The notes below the pieces were generated by a model. The model was not told the origin of the DNA, searched no databases, and saw only the letters and a list, made by a program, of their open reading frames with translations. Below, piece after piece: positions 34,965 through 43,897 of a stretch of DNA of 64,000 bases; position 1 is the first letter of the stretch; every line of letters begins with the position of its first letter. Both the position numbers and the translations under genes were made by a program. Source of the DNA: Moraxellaceae bacterium (GTDB lineage: Bacteria; Pseudomonadota; Gammaproteobacteria; Pseudomonadales; Moraxellaceae); NCBI GenBank assembly GCA_029267635.1, contig JAJUIK010000012.1, forward strand, positions 1 through 64,000, read 5' to 3'.

Positions 34965-37529
34965 TTATTTTTTCTTGCGTTTTAAACGACGTTTGGCTTG
35001 ATGGGCAGCCATGGCATCCAGCGCTTCTTTCAGCTCTTCGTCGCTAAAAGTGGTAATGTGCTGCAGCATTTGTAGGGTTGCATCATCCAGTACCAGCTTG
35101 GCATTTTGTGCGACCTTACGGAACGCCTCATCAAAGGCAATCGCGCCTTGCTCATTGGTGTGGATATAACCTTGCTGTGTCAGTACTTTGAGGAAGCTCT
35201 GGAACAGGGCCTTATCAAAGAATTCTGGCGAGTTGAACTCATATAGCACAGAAAGGCGCTGACCTAACAGATGGCTGAGTTCCTCGACTTGTCGCGCCGA
35301 GATATTGCCGGAACCGCGCTGGGTGATCAGCGCCAAGGTCATATAATAACGTTCCAGGCTTTGTTTGACTGGCGCAGCTAAAACGACTAACTGGTTATGG
35401 GCTTCCGTATTCGGTAGCGGGCTGATCAGATTGTCGGCTTCATCGGTGCTGATCAGTTTGGCCTGCAGCAATACATCTGCATATTGGTCAATCTGTGTTT
35501 TCAGGGCTTCATGATCCCATTTCAGGAACAGTTCGGCTTTCAGGAATGGATACAGGGTGCAAATAACATTGGTTAGGTCGGCACGGCTGATCTTGGTATT
35601 GTGCTCGACCAGCGAAGCCACCAGCGATGGCAAGATAAAGGCGTGCAGAATATTATTGCGGAAGTAAGTCAGCAAGACGGCCTGATTGTCTTCAATGGCA
35701 ATAATGTCGCCTAAGACATGCTGCACACGTTTGATCAGTTTTAGTTTTAAACCATAGGCAATGATCTCTTTACCCGACAATGGCGTGACTTGTGTGCGTT
35801 CATCATACGGCAGGGCAGTCAGCAGATTGCGATAAGTATCCAGTTGCTTGATGCAGATGGCTTCATCCAGCGTGTGTTTGGGGGTGGCCAGCAAAATCAG
35901 CGACAGCAAGGAAACTGGATTGATGACCACAGCACGGTTGATGTTTTCCAGAATCGCCACGGCTGAGCTGTTGACTGCACTGGAGACTTCGGCTGGAATC
36001 GGATCATCATTTTTTTCGATCTGGATATGCTCGGCATGGTGCTGCTTCAGCATGTCATCGAGGAAGATTGGTTCACCGAAATTGACATGCACCTTACCAA
36101 AAATACGTTCAATTTTACGCAGGGTTTGCATAATGCCAAGCAGGGATTCCGATTCTTTTGGCTTGCCTTGCATTTCCCCGACATAGGTCGAACCTTCCAT
36201 CAGGCGTTCATAACCGATATAGGTCGGAACAAAAGCAATCGGCTTGGAACGGCCACGCAAATGACCATGTACGGTCATCGCCAGCATGCCGGTTTTTGGT
36301 GGCAATAAACGTCCGGTACGTGAACGACCACCTTCAATGAAGTATTCCAGTGGTGTGTTACGTGACAGGATGTTATAGAGATATTCTTTAAACACCGTGG
36401 TGTAGAGGCCATTTCCCCCGAAGGTACGGCGGATAAAGAATGCCCCCCCCCCTCGCAACAGCTGGCCCACAAATGGCAGATTCAGGTTGTCGCCTGCTGC
36501 AATGTGCGGCACCATCAGGCCACGTTTATAAATCACATAAGACAGCAGCAGATAATCGATATGGCTGCGGTGACATGGGGTATAGATGATTTCATAATCT
36601 TTGGCCAATTCGCGCACGGTACTGAAGTTATGCACGTCGACACCGTCGTAGAGCTGGGTCCAGAGGCGAGTCAGGGCCTTGTCGGCGAAACGGACCGTAG
36701 AAGCTGAGTAATCGGAAATAATCTCGTTGAGATAGCCGATGGCACGCTGTTCAGCTTCGATCAGGCTGATTTTGCCGCGGATACTTTCACGACGGATCGC
36801 TTCCTGAACATCCTGGGATTTGATCAGCGTTTGCATGACATTGCGGCGATCTGACAGGTCCGGACCAAGCACCACTTCACGCTGGCGATCCAGAAAATCG
36901 TTGAGATGGCTGGTGATATAGGTGGCTGGTGACAGATTCGGATATTGGCTTTGCGCATGCTGGATCAGTGCGCGTAAGGACAGACCCGGATGAAATTCCA
37001 GATAAGAATCACGGCCATGTACGCCGATATTGACCAGCTGTTTCACCCGACCTGGCGTGGCCCAAGTATCGGTAAAGAGCAATTTAAACCAGGAATCTTC
37101 TTTGTCTGGCGAACGTCCCCACAATACTGTGACCGGAATCAGTTCAATATCGTAATCCGGATTTTTCTCCAGCACTTCGACCAGACGCAACAGGCGTGGC
37201 GGAAAGGCATGGTTGGTCGGATGGATCAGGTTTCTGGCATTCTGACGCTGTAAAAAGACAATCGAGGCTTTTTCCTGATGTTCGCCCAAGACTAGCGGGT
37301 CCAATGCCGGGCTCAGCTTGCGGCGACGCGTTTCGCCATCCACGATTAAGGCATTGCTGTGCGAATGATTTTGCAGCACATAGCAGATCAGTTTTTTCGG
37401 TTGGGAGGCATCCTGCGCAGCGATACTGGTTTCGGCAGGCACCTCGCCCAGAACATGTGGCGTAACCACGAGGTCAAGCAGTTTGCTGGAAAACTGTCGA
37501 TACATTTGACCAAAACCAGGCTTGGACAT
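34965..37529 (-). CDS. plsB: Glycerol-3-phosphate acyltransferase PlsB
   Basis: 854 residues from the ATG at 37529, which has AGGAGT upstream; the frame is open to 37628 but that extension lacks family resemblance. First step of phospholipid synthesis at the inner membrane. Acyltransferase block I is HRSHID (HxxxxD, His320 to Asp325), block II is GGGAFFIRRTF (from 360) and block III FIEGGRSRTGRLLPPKTG. The GGG of block II is encoded inside a run of ten G, a possible slippage site. It is divergent from tesB. Confidence 0.95.
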   Translation of the reverse strand: MSKPGFGQMYRQFSSKLLDLVVTPHVLGEVPAETSIAAQDASQPKKLICYVLQNHSHSNALIVDGETRRRKLSPALDPLVLGEHQEKASIVFLQRQNARNLIHPTNHAFPPRLLRLVEVLEKNPDYDIELIPVTVLWGRSPDKEDSWFKLLFTDTWATPGRVKQLVNIGVHGRDSYLEFHPGLSLRALIQHAQSQYPNLSPATYITSHLNDFLDRQREVVLGPDLSDRRNVMQTLIKSQDVQEAIRRESIRGKISLIEAEQRAIGYLNEIISDYSASTVRFADKALTRLWTQLYDGVDVHNFSTVRELAKDYEIIYTPCHRSHIDYLLLSYVIYKRGLMVPHIAAGDNLNLPFVGQLLRGGGAFFIRRTFGGNGLYTTVFKEYLYNILSRNTPLEYFIEGGRSRTGRLLPPKTGMLAMTVHGHLRGRSKPIAFVPTYIGYERLMEGSTYVGEMQGKPKESESLLGIMQTLRKIERIFGKVHVNFGEPIFLDDMLKQHHAEHIQIEKNDDPIPAEVSSAVNSSAVAILENINRAVVINPVSLLSLILLATPKHTLDEAICIKQLDTYRNLLTALPYDERTQVTPLSGKEIIAYGLKLKLIKRVQHVLGDIIAIEDNQAVLLTYFRNNILHAFILPSLVASLVEHNTKISRADLTNVICTLYPFLKAELFLKWDHEALKTQIDQYADVLLQAKLISTDEADNLISPLPNTEAHNQLVVLAAPVKQSLERYYMTLALITQRGSGNISARQVEELSHLLGQRLSVLYEFNSPEFFDKALFQSFLKVLTQQGYIHTNEQGAIAFDEAFRKVAQNAKLVLDDATLQMLQHITTFSDEELKEALDAMAAHQAKRRLKRKKK
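36443..36452 (-). repeat. G10 mononucleotide tract inside plsB
   Basis: Ten consecutive C on the plus strand, G10 on the coding strand, encode Gly360-Gly362 and the first base of Ala363 in acyltransferase block II. The neighbouring conserved glycines elsewhere in the gene use mixed codons. The frame is intact at length 10. Confidence 0.9.
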
Positions 37530-37830
37530 ACAGACTCCTACCGAAAATGACAAAAACTGGATCACGCGAAAAATGGAGAAACCCTTCTGCGTAACTGTGT
37601 GGCGCAACAATATGGTATTTTCTGACATATTGCTCGCAATTGGCTAGATTTTATCGTTAAAAAACGTATTTTTAGTACCAGCCATGAGGCAAGATTATGA
37701 CACAGTAGTCAGGCAATCTCCGAGTTTTTGCGATAAAGCTGTGGCAAAATAGCGCACTTGTCACAAATTTTGATTATTTTTGCTGTTTTGCCTGCTGTCT
37801 CAGGTAGCCCAAATTCATTATAGGTAGCGC

Positions 37831-38703
37831 ATGAATGCTTTGACCCAGGAACTTGTTGAACTTCTCAGTTTGGAAAAACTGGAAGAAAATATTTACCGTG
37901 GTATCAGCCGTAATCTGGTGGGGAAGCGGGTGTTTGGCGGACAGGTACTCGGGCAGGCATTGCGTGCGGCGTCCTATACGGCCGATCGGCCGGCACATTC
38001 GATGCATGCCTATTTTCTGTTTGGCGGGGATGTAAACGCCCCGATCATTTATAAAGTGGATCGCTTGCGTGATGGCCGTAGTTTTGTCAGCCGTCAGGTC
38101 AGTGCCATCCAGCATGGTCGTACGATTTTTACCGCGATGGTCTCGTTTGCCAATCCTGAAGAGGCTTTGGAATTTCAGCCGCCACATCCTGAGTATCCAG
38201 CGCCGGAAGCGTTTAAACCGGAACAGGAGCTGAAGCAGGGTTTGCTGCATTTTATTCCGGACAATGTTCGTGCCAGCTTTATGCGCGAGCGTCTAATCGA
38301 GATCCGTCCGATTAATCCGGCCAATCCGTTCCAGCCTCAACCAGAAACACCATATTATGCCCATTATGTGCGTACCCATGATCCGATTGCGGCGAATGTC
38401 GATGACATTGGTTTGCATCAGGCGATTGTCGCGTTTTATTCAGATTTTATTTTTATGACGACCTCTTTGCGTCCTCATGGTTTGAGTTATCTGACGCCAA
38501 ATCTGCAATGTGCCAGTCTGGACCACGCTATTTATTTCCATCGTCCACTGCGTGCCGATGAATGGATGTTGTACGATATGGAGGCAACTGTCACCAATAG
38601 TTCACGTGGGCTGAATTTTGGCCGCATGTGGCAAAATGGCCAGCTGGTCTGTAGTACCGTACAGGAAGGCCTGATCCGCTTACGTGAAATCGAAAATCAA
38701 TAA
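37831..38703 (+). CDS. tesB: Acyl-CoA thioesterase II
   Basis: 290 residues, double hotdog fold. LVELLSLEKLEENIYRG at the N-terminus, FGGQVLGQALRAA, MHAYFLFGGD, GRSFVSRQV and the C-terminal SLDHAIYFHRP, SRGLNFGRMW are typical of TesB. Hydrolyses medium- and long-chain acyl-CoA. Divergent from plsB with 302 bp between the chosen starts. Ends at a terminator. Confidence 0.93.
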   Translation: MNALTQELVELLSLEKLEENIYRGISRNLVGKRVFGGQVLGQALRAASYTADRPAHSMHAYFLFGGDVNAPIIYKVDRLRDGRSFVSRQVSAIQHGRTIFTAMVSFANPEEALEFQPPHPEYPAPEAFKPEQELKQGLLHFIPDNVRASFMRERLIEIRPINPANPFQPQPETPYYAHYVRTHDPIAANVDDIGLHQAIVAFYSDFIFMTTSLRPHGLSYLTPNLQCASLDHAIYFHRPLRADEWMLYDMEATVTNSSRGLNFGRMWQNGQLVCSTVQEGLIRLREIENQ

Positions 38704-38723
38704 GCCTCAGTCTGTTTTACCAA

Positions 38724-38747
38724 CCCTCTCCTGAAGAGGGCTTTTTT
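38724..38747 (+). terminator. Rho-independent terminator after tesB
   Basis: CCCTCT, a 5-nt loop and AGAGGG are followed by CT6. Confidence 0.88.
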
Positions 38748-38840
38748 GTTTTCTTGCTGAGCATGGCAGAAAATAATACTCGATTGTTGATTTTGCCCAT
38801 GTCATAGTGCGCTCGGGATCAAGCAAAAATAAGTACAGTC

Positions 38841-40091
38841 ATGAGCTTAAACACACAAATTTTAATGGCTGCCATACTCGGAGTGGCTTTTGGCTTTCTG
38901 TTAAACCTGTACCCACAGACGCAGTTTTTTGACAGTAGTCTGTACATTTTGGGATTGGTAAGCAGCATTTTTATCGGTTTGCTGAAGATGCTGATTGTAC
39001 CGCTGATTTTCAGTTCCATCGTGGTCGGGGTGTCCAATCTGGAAGCTGGCGGGCAGTTTAGCCGGGTCTGGAAAATTACCGTCTTGTGTTTCTTGACCAC
39101 CACCACGCTGGCTTTGGGACTGGGTTTGCTTTGTGCGCATGTGTTTGAAGTAGGTAAGGGGATGAATATCACCACCTTTGCCAGTGCCATGCAGGCGCAT
39201 CAAAGTGTTGACAGTTTAACACCCAGTTCATTTTTGACCCATTTTATCCAGAATACGCTGATCAATCCGTTCAAGGCATTGAGTGAAGGGAACTTGTTGG
39301 CAGTGGTGGTGTTTGCGTTGCTGATCGGTGTGGCGTTGGTGCATGGTGGGGATCGTTACCAGGTGTTCCGTAAATTAAGCCAGCAGTTTTTTGAATTGAT
39401 GATGACGCTGGTGGGCTGGGTCATGAAGTTGGCGCCACTTGGCATTTTTGCGTTGTTGGCCAAACTGATGGCAAGTGAGGATATCTCTGTACTGAGCCGT
39501 CTGGCTGAGTTTGCTGCCGTGGTCACAGGAACCACTTTATTTCATGGGGTGGTGGTTTTGCCATTGTTATTGTGGGTGTTTGGACGCATGCATCCGCTGC
39601 GCTTTTTCCGTGGTGCACGTCTGGCATTGCTGACTGCTTTTGCCACCAGTTCCAGTTCAGCAACTATGCCACTTTCTATCAAATGTGCCCAACAAAATTT
39701 AGGTGTGCGCCCACAAACAGCCGGTTTTGTCATTCCACTGGGTACCCAGCTCAATATGGATGGTACAGCACTGTATGAAGCCGCAGCCGCCTTATTTATT
39801 GCCAATCTGATCGGGCTAGATTTAACGATTGGGCAGCAGGTTGTGGTGTGTTTAACCGCCATGATTGCTTCTCTCGGTGCACCGGGCATTCCGAGTGCCG
39901 GCATGGTGACCATGATCATGGTATTGCAATCGGTAGGTTTACCAGCCGAAGCCATTGCCATTTTATTGCCGATCGACCGTTTACTGGACACCGTGCGCAC
40001 TGCGGTGAATGTGCAGGGTGACATGATGATCAGTGTGGTGGTGGACCGTTATGCACAGGATGTAGATCTGCGACCTGAACAGCACAGTTAA
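38841..40091 (+). CDS. Dicarboxylate/amino acid:cation symporter (SLC1/GltP family)
   Basis: 416 residues, about eight membrane helices and two re-entrant loops. The serine-rich loop TSSSSATMPLSIKCAQ and the NMDGTALY motif of helix 7 (QLNMDGTALYEA) are the substrate and cation site of glutamate/aspartate or C4-dicarboxylate carriers. VTMIMVLQSVGLPAE and PIDRLLDTVRTAVNVQGD complete the C-terminal core. Whether it is GltP, SstT or DctA-like is not settled by these motifs. Monocistronic, ends at a perfect terminator. Confidence 0.9.
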   Translation: MSLNTQILMAAILGVAFGFLLNLYPQTQFFDSSLYILGLVSSIFIGLLKMLIVPLIFSSIVVGVSNLEAGGQFSRVWKITVLCFLTTTTLALGLGLLCAHVFEVGKGMNITTFASAMQAHQSVDSLTPSSFLTHFIQNTLINPFKALSEGNLLAVVVFALLIGVALVHGGDRYQVFRKLSQQFFELMMTLVGWVMKLAPLGIFALLAKLMASEDISVLSRLAEFAAVVTGTTLFHGVVVLPLLLWVFGRMHPLRFFRGARLALLTAFATSSSSATMPLSIKCAQQNLGVRPQTAGFVIPLGTQLNMDGTALYEAAAALFIANLIGLDLTIGQQVVVCLTAMIASLGAPGIPSAGMVTMIMVLQSVGLPAEAIAILLPIDRLLDTVRTAVNVQGDMMISVVVDRYAQDVDLRPEQHS

Positions 40092-40103
40092 GCCTGCAGC
40101 AGA

Positions 40104-40130
40104 AAAAAAGCGAGCTAAGCTCGCTTTTTT
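40104..40130. terminator. Bidirectional rho-independent terminator
   Basis: AAAAAAGCGAGC, TAA and GCTCGCTTTTTT form a 12-bp stem between the convergent symporter and engB genes. Confidence 0.92.
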
Positions 40131-40161
40131 GTGAACAAATTTTTAATTCAGGATGGAATAA

Positions 40162-40998
40162 TTATTCGGTTTTATCTTCCGGCAGTTGTTCTGGCAGAAA
40201 ATCTTCGAGTTCTTCAATCGTATCTGCTTCATCATCAGCGACCGCTTCAAGAATAGTGTCCAGATCAAAATGACTGACTTGATCCAACGTGAAATTCAGG
40301 CGACCGGCCATCACGCTGGCCAACTCTTCCAGTCCCTGCTTATTCAGTGAAGAAAACAGCTGAATCGAGAAATTCAACTTCATTTTTCTTAGCGTATCTT
40401 TCACTTCAAGCAAGACTTTATTGGCAGGGCCGCGATTGAGCTTGTCGGATTTGGTTAATAACACGTGCACGAACAGCTTACGTGAATAGGCCCATTCCAG
40501 CATCATGACATCAAAGTGTTGCAGGGGGTGGCGGATATCCATCAGTAGCACCAGACCTTGCAGGCTTTCACGGTGAATCAGGTAATTTTCCAGTTCTTTT
40601 TGCCAGACAATTTTCATTGACTCTGGTACGGCTGCATAGCCATAACCCGGTAAATCCACCAGACGCTGATCGGGATTGCCCAAACTAAAAAAGTTGATCA
40701 TTTGCGTGCGGCCCGGTTTTTTGGAGGCACGTGCCAGTTGCTTCTGGTTGGTAAGCGCGTTAATTGCACTGGACTTCCCGGCGTTGGAACGACCAGCAAA
40801 GGCAATTTCATAACCGCTATCTTCCACACACAATGACAGCTTGGGCGCACTCATCAGAAACTCGGCTTTGCGTAACCAGTTCAGTGCCTGTACAGCATAC
40901 TCTGTAATGGCCGGATCAGTTTTTTTCTCATAGCTGATCTTCTGTTTGGGCGCTTGGGCGGTTTTGGTGTTTTTGGATTTTCCACTGCTGCGATGCAT
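40162..40998 (-). CDS. engB: Ribosome biogenesis GTPase YihA/EngB
   Basis: 278 residues. G1 GRSNAGKSS (69-77), switch KPGRTQMINFF (95-104), G3 DLPGYG (115-120) and G4 TKSDK (182-186). Acts in 50S subunit assembly. It is about 70 residues longer than E. coli YihA, with a Lys/Ser-rich N-terminal extension of about 35 residues and an acidic tail (last 35 residues rich in Asp and Glu). Lies upstream of nothing on its strand within the window; the gap to nsrR is 79 bp, same strand. Confidence 0.94.
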   Translation of the reverse strand: MHRSSGKSKNTKTAQAPKQKISYEKKTDPAITEYAVQALNWLRKAEFLMSAPKLSLCVEDSGYEIAFAGRSNAGKSSAINALTNQKQLARASKKPGRTQMINFFSLGNPDQRLVDLPGYGYAAVPESMKIVWQKELENYLIHRESLQGLVLLMDIRHPLQHFDVMMLEWAYSRKLFVHVLLTKSDKLNRGPANKVLLEVKDTLRKMKLNFSIQLFSSLNKQGLEELASVMAGRLNFTLDQVSHFDLDTILEAVADDEADTIEELEDFLPEQLPEDKTE

Positions 40999-41077
40999 AG
41001 CACTTCACTGTCATTCCTGAATCAAGCCTTAGTATAAAGGAACTCAGGCGTTCTCGCGAATTTTGCTCGATCCAGCC

Positions 41078-41521
41078 TTATAGATGAAACAGGGCTATCG
41101 GGGAGTTTTGGCTGGGGGTGCCGAGGTTAATCGGTTCCAGAACATCCGCCAGGGTATGCTGATTGAGATTTTGATAGAACTGTTCTACGGCATCGTCTAG
41201 CAGACCTTTTAGACCACAATGACGGCGTAGTACACAAGGCGGGGTTTGACATTCAACAATCGGCTGTCCACCTTGCAGGATTCGGACAATCTCACCCATC
41301 GGGAGGAACAAGGCTTCGGGCTTGAGACGAACACCACCGCCTTTACCACGGCTGGTGACAATCCAGTTCTGTTTGCCCATAAAGTGTACGATTTTTACCA
41401 GATGATTTTGGGAAACATGCAAATCCTGTGCAATTTCTGCAATCGTATAGGGCATCTCACGGGGACGCGAGATATACATTAATACACGTAATGCGTAGTC
41501 GGTAAATTTACTCAGTTGCAT
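41078..41521 (-). CDS. nsrR: Nitric-oxide-sensing Rrf2 family repressor NsrR
   Basis: 147 residues. The N-terminal winged helix starts MQLSKFTDYALRVLMYI, and SRGKGGGVRL lies in the wing. The three Fe-S ligands Cys91, Cys96 and Cys102 (C-x4-C-x5-C in ECQTPPCVLRRHCGLKG) are at the same residue numbers as in E. coli NsrR and separate it from IscR. NO destroys the cluster and releases the DNA. Its neighbour on the same strand, the globin gene, has an NsrR-type operator at 42414-42436, so that gene is the obvious target. Confidence 0.93.
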   Translation of the reverse strand: MQLSKFTDYALRVLMYISRPREMPYTIAEIAQDLHVSQNHLVKIVHFMGKQNWIVTSRGKGGGVRLKPEALFLPMGEIVRILQGGQPIVECQTPPCVLRRHCGLKGLLDDAVEQFYQNLNQHTLADVLEPINLGTPSQNSPIALFHL

Positions 41522-41564
41522 GATCGCCTAACCACAACATACAGCTTAGAGGATCATCATAGAA

Positions 41565-41594
41565 CAAAAGTTCCCGGATGAATGGGAACTTTTG
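41565..41594 (-). terminator. Hairpin after the globin gene, probable terminator
   Basis: CAAAAGTTCCC and GGGAACTTTTG pair around an 8-nt loop, between the globin stop and the nsrR start on the minus strand. The T-run is short, so termination may be partial and allow some nsrR transcription. Confidence 0.6.
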
Positions 41595-41623
41595 CCTAGG
41601 ATGTTCAGTCTAAAACTGTGGAT

Positions 41624-42388
41624 TTAGAGTTTTAAAGGTGCAGTCACTTGAACACTGTCACCTACTTGATATTCTTCAAGCAGAATCTTGGCTACTGAGA
41701 ACTCAGTTGGGTTTTCTTCAGCAGTTACCACGAAACTATAATGGGTATTGTCTTGATTTTCCACAAAAGTAAATTGCTGTGGTTGGTCAATACCATGTTT
41801 CTTCACATGAACTTTCACAGAAATAAACTCGCCAGCTTCTGCAGGGGTAACAGATTTTCCATCTTTCGCCTGAATACTGAAACGTTTGCCATTTTCTGCT
41901 GCTTCAATTGCCGTGATTTCAAATTCACGCCAGCCAGCCCAGCCACCTTCATTGTGTGCAAGTGTATCGTATTTCTGTTTTTCTACCCCGATCAGGATAT
42001 CCGCCAATTGTAGATAGGCTTGTTTCCATGCTTCAATCAGTTCAGATTCAAATGGAACATTCAACACTTCGCTGATTGAGTGCAGCAGGTTTTCACCGAC
42101 AATCGAGTATTGCTCTGGTTCGATATCCAGGCTGACATGCTTGGTGGTGATACGTTCTACCGCTTTAGCCAAAACACTTGGATTTTCGATATTTTCAGCA
42201 TAAGCCAAAACCGCAGCAGCAAGGGCACGTGGCTGACGACCAGTACTTTGATGATCCAAGTTAAAGACATTTTTTAACTCAGGATTATTCTTCAACATGC
42301 GTTGATAGAAGTAGCTGGTCAACGTCACACCATTTTCACGTAGGACAGGTACGGTAGCTTTTACAAGTTCAATTTGTTGTGGATTCAT
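41624..42388 (-). CDS. Flavohaemoglobin-like globin with a shortened reductase part
   Basis: 254 residues. The globin domain (1-about 145) has the Hmp haem-pocket residues Tyr28 (B10), Gln52 (E7), proximal His84 and Tyr94, in TSYFYQRM, RQPRAL and TTKHVSL. After GGWAGWREF comes an FAD-type beta-barrel, but its RxYS flavin motif reads QQFT (204-207), and the protein ends after VGDSVQVTAPLKL, exactly where the NAD-binding domain of Hmp would begin. It probably detoxifies NO but would need an outside reductase. An NsrR-type operator lies upstream. The truncation is a clean stop, not a frameshift visible here. Confidence 0.85.
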   Translation of the reverse strand: MNPQQIELVKATVPVLRENGVTLTSYFYQRMLKNNPELKNVFNLDHQSTGRQPRALAAAVLAYAENIENPSVLAKAVERITTKHVSLDIEPEQYSIVGENLLHSISEVLNVPFESELIEAWKQAYLQLADILIGVEKQKYDTLAHNEGGWAGWREFEITAIEAAENGKRFSIQAKDGKSVTPAEAGEFISVKVHVKKHGIDQPQQFTFVENQDNTHYSFVVTAEENPTEFSVAKILLEEYQVGDSVQVTAPLKL

Positions 42389-42413
42389 AGCGGCGGCTTC
42401 GATTGTTGCTTAT

Positions 42414-42436
42414 AAGATGTATTTAAAATACATATT
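42414..42436 (-). promoter_or_regulatory. NsrR operator upstream of the globin gene
   Basis: AAGATGTATTT, one base, then AAATACATATT: an 11-1-11 palindrome matching the established NsrR consensus half-site AAGATGYATTT with one change in the right arm. A -10-like TATAAG (minus strand, 42415-42410) adjoins it, so bound NsrR would cover the -35 region. Confidence 0.85.
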
Positions 42437-42482
42437 AAAGATCAGCTTGGCAATCCCCCAACATTAAAAAACCATAACAATC

Positions 42483-42507
42483 TTCAGGAATATAAAATAC
42501 TCCTGAA
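42483..42507 (-). terminator. Inverted repeat after the MetC-like gene
   Basis: TTCAGGA and TCCTGAA flank an 11-nt A/T-rich spacer 41 bp beyond the stop of the minus-strand gene ending at 42548. It may be a weak terminator; no T-run follows directly. Confidence 0.4.
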
Positions 42508-42547
42508 TTTTCATAAACTTGAAGCCGACTAAAGTTGTAAGTTTTAA

Positions 42548-43759
42548 CTATTTGAGCTGTTGCAGGGCCTGTTGAATATCCTGAATCAAATCTTGTGGAT
42601 GTTCGAGACCAATACAGAAACGTACCAGTAATCCTTCTTGTAAATGCGGTGTGGCCAGACTACGCATGTCTTTCAGATTGTAGAGCATGACCAGACTGAT
42701 GGGACCACCCCAGCTGAAGCCTAATTTAAATAACGACAGACTGTCGCAGAACTTGCGGATGGCAGCCAGATCATATTCTGCTTTAAAAATCACACTGACC
42801 AGTCCTGCACTTTGTCCCGTCTGGCACACTTCTAGCCAATGAGCATGACCGGGAGAAGCAGGATCAGCCGGATGCAGAACTTGGGCAAATGCAGGTTGCT
42901 GTTTGAGCCAGTTGACCAAGGTCAGTGCAGTTTGCGCTTGCTGCTTATAACGCAAGGACATGTGCGCCAGACTGCGCTGGATCTGGGCGACATCATCTCC
43001 CGAAACGGCAATACCCTGAATCGCGTGCATCCGGAACAGTTGATGGTGCAGCTTTTCATCACGGGTCACGATACTGCCCATCAAGATATCACCACCACCG
43101 CTTGGATATTTGGTGAGTGCATGCACGGTCATATCCACGGCCAAATGCTCTTCGGAAAAATCAAAAGCATTAAAGGCCAAGCCAGCTCCCCAAGTGTTGT
43201 CCAGTACGCTGAGCACATTTGCCTGTTGGGCTTTTTTGACTAAACCGACCAGATCTGGAAACTCGAGCGTGACGGAACCGGCGGCTTCAAGCCACAGTAA
43301 TTTGACTTTAGCAGAAAACTCGACTGAATGAGCATTCAACGCATCATACACACGTACCTGAATGCCATAGCGTTTTTGCAGATTGTACAGATGTTCCATG
43401 TTCGGACCATAAATATTGTCCGGAACCCAGACTTCATCGCCGTGTGCCAAAAAAGTCGAATTCACCAGATTGATGGCAGAAAGACCACTTGGCGTCAGCA
43501 AGCAGTATTCACCCTGTTCAATCTGCGCGATATTGTCTGCCAAGGTAAAAGTCGTTGGAGTACCATGGGTGCCATAACTGTAATCATAGCGATCGGTCCA
43601 GTGTCGGTTAAACAGGTCACTGGTCGTATTAAAAATAATGGTAGAGGCACGAAATAGGGGAGGTTGAACCGTTTCAATATATTGTGGTGCTTGTCTTGGT
43701 GCATGCAGCAATTCGGTTTGCGGATTTTTTTTCACGGCAGTACTCGGAAATGGGTCCAA
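42548..43759 (-). CDS. Cystathionine beta-lyase-like PLP enzyme (Cys/Met metabolism family)
   Basis: 403 residues, fold-type I PLP enzyme. The Schiff-base lysine is Lys217 in TVHALTKYPSGGGD; DNTWGAGLAFN holds the cofactor-binding Asp187; YSYGTHGTPTTFTLADNI with YDYSYG supplies the other subunit's Tyr. The (A/H)LTKYPSGGGD sequence and the THGTPT string fit MetC-like beta-lyases rather than MetB gamma-synthase (usually TKYINGHSD). Cleaves cystathionine or related thioethers. Monocistronic. Confidence 0.85.
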   Translation of the reverse strand: MDPFPSTAVKKNPQTELLHAPRQAPQYIETVQPPLFRASTIIFNTTSDLFNRHWTDRYDYSYGTHGTPTTFTLADNIAQIEQGEYCLLTPSGLSAINLVNSTFLAHGDEVWVPDNIYGPNMEHLYNLQKRYGIQVRVYDALNAHSVEFSAKVKLLWLEAAGSVTLEFPDLVGLVKKAQQANVLSVLDNTWGAGLAFNAFDFSEEHLAVDMTVHALTKYPSGGGDILMGSIVTRDEKLHHQLFRMHAIQGIAVSGDDVAQIQRSLAHMSLRYKQQAQTALTLVNWLKQQPAFAQVLHPADPASPGHAHWLEVCQTGQSAGLVSVIFKAEYDLAAIRKFCDSLSLFKLGFSWGGPISLVMLYNLKDMRSLATPHLQEGLLVRFCIGLEHPQDLIQDIQQALQQLK

Positions 43760-43897
43760 ATCATGGCTAGATTAAGAGAAAGCGTGTGCTTCTACCAGTG
43801 AAAGTCGTCTTTTGTGAACAAGTACAACAATAAACAGGACTTGGCGTCAATTTTGCAAAACCAAAGCTAAGATTCATCACAAACGGGATTTGAGCGC

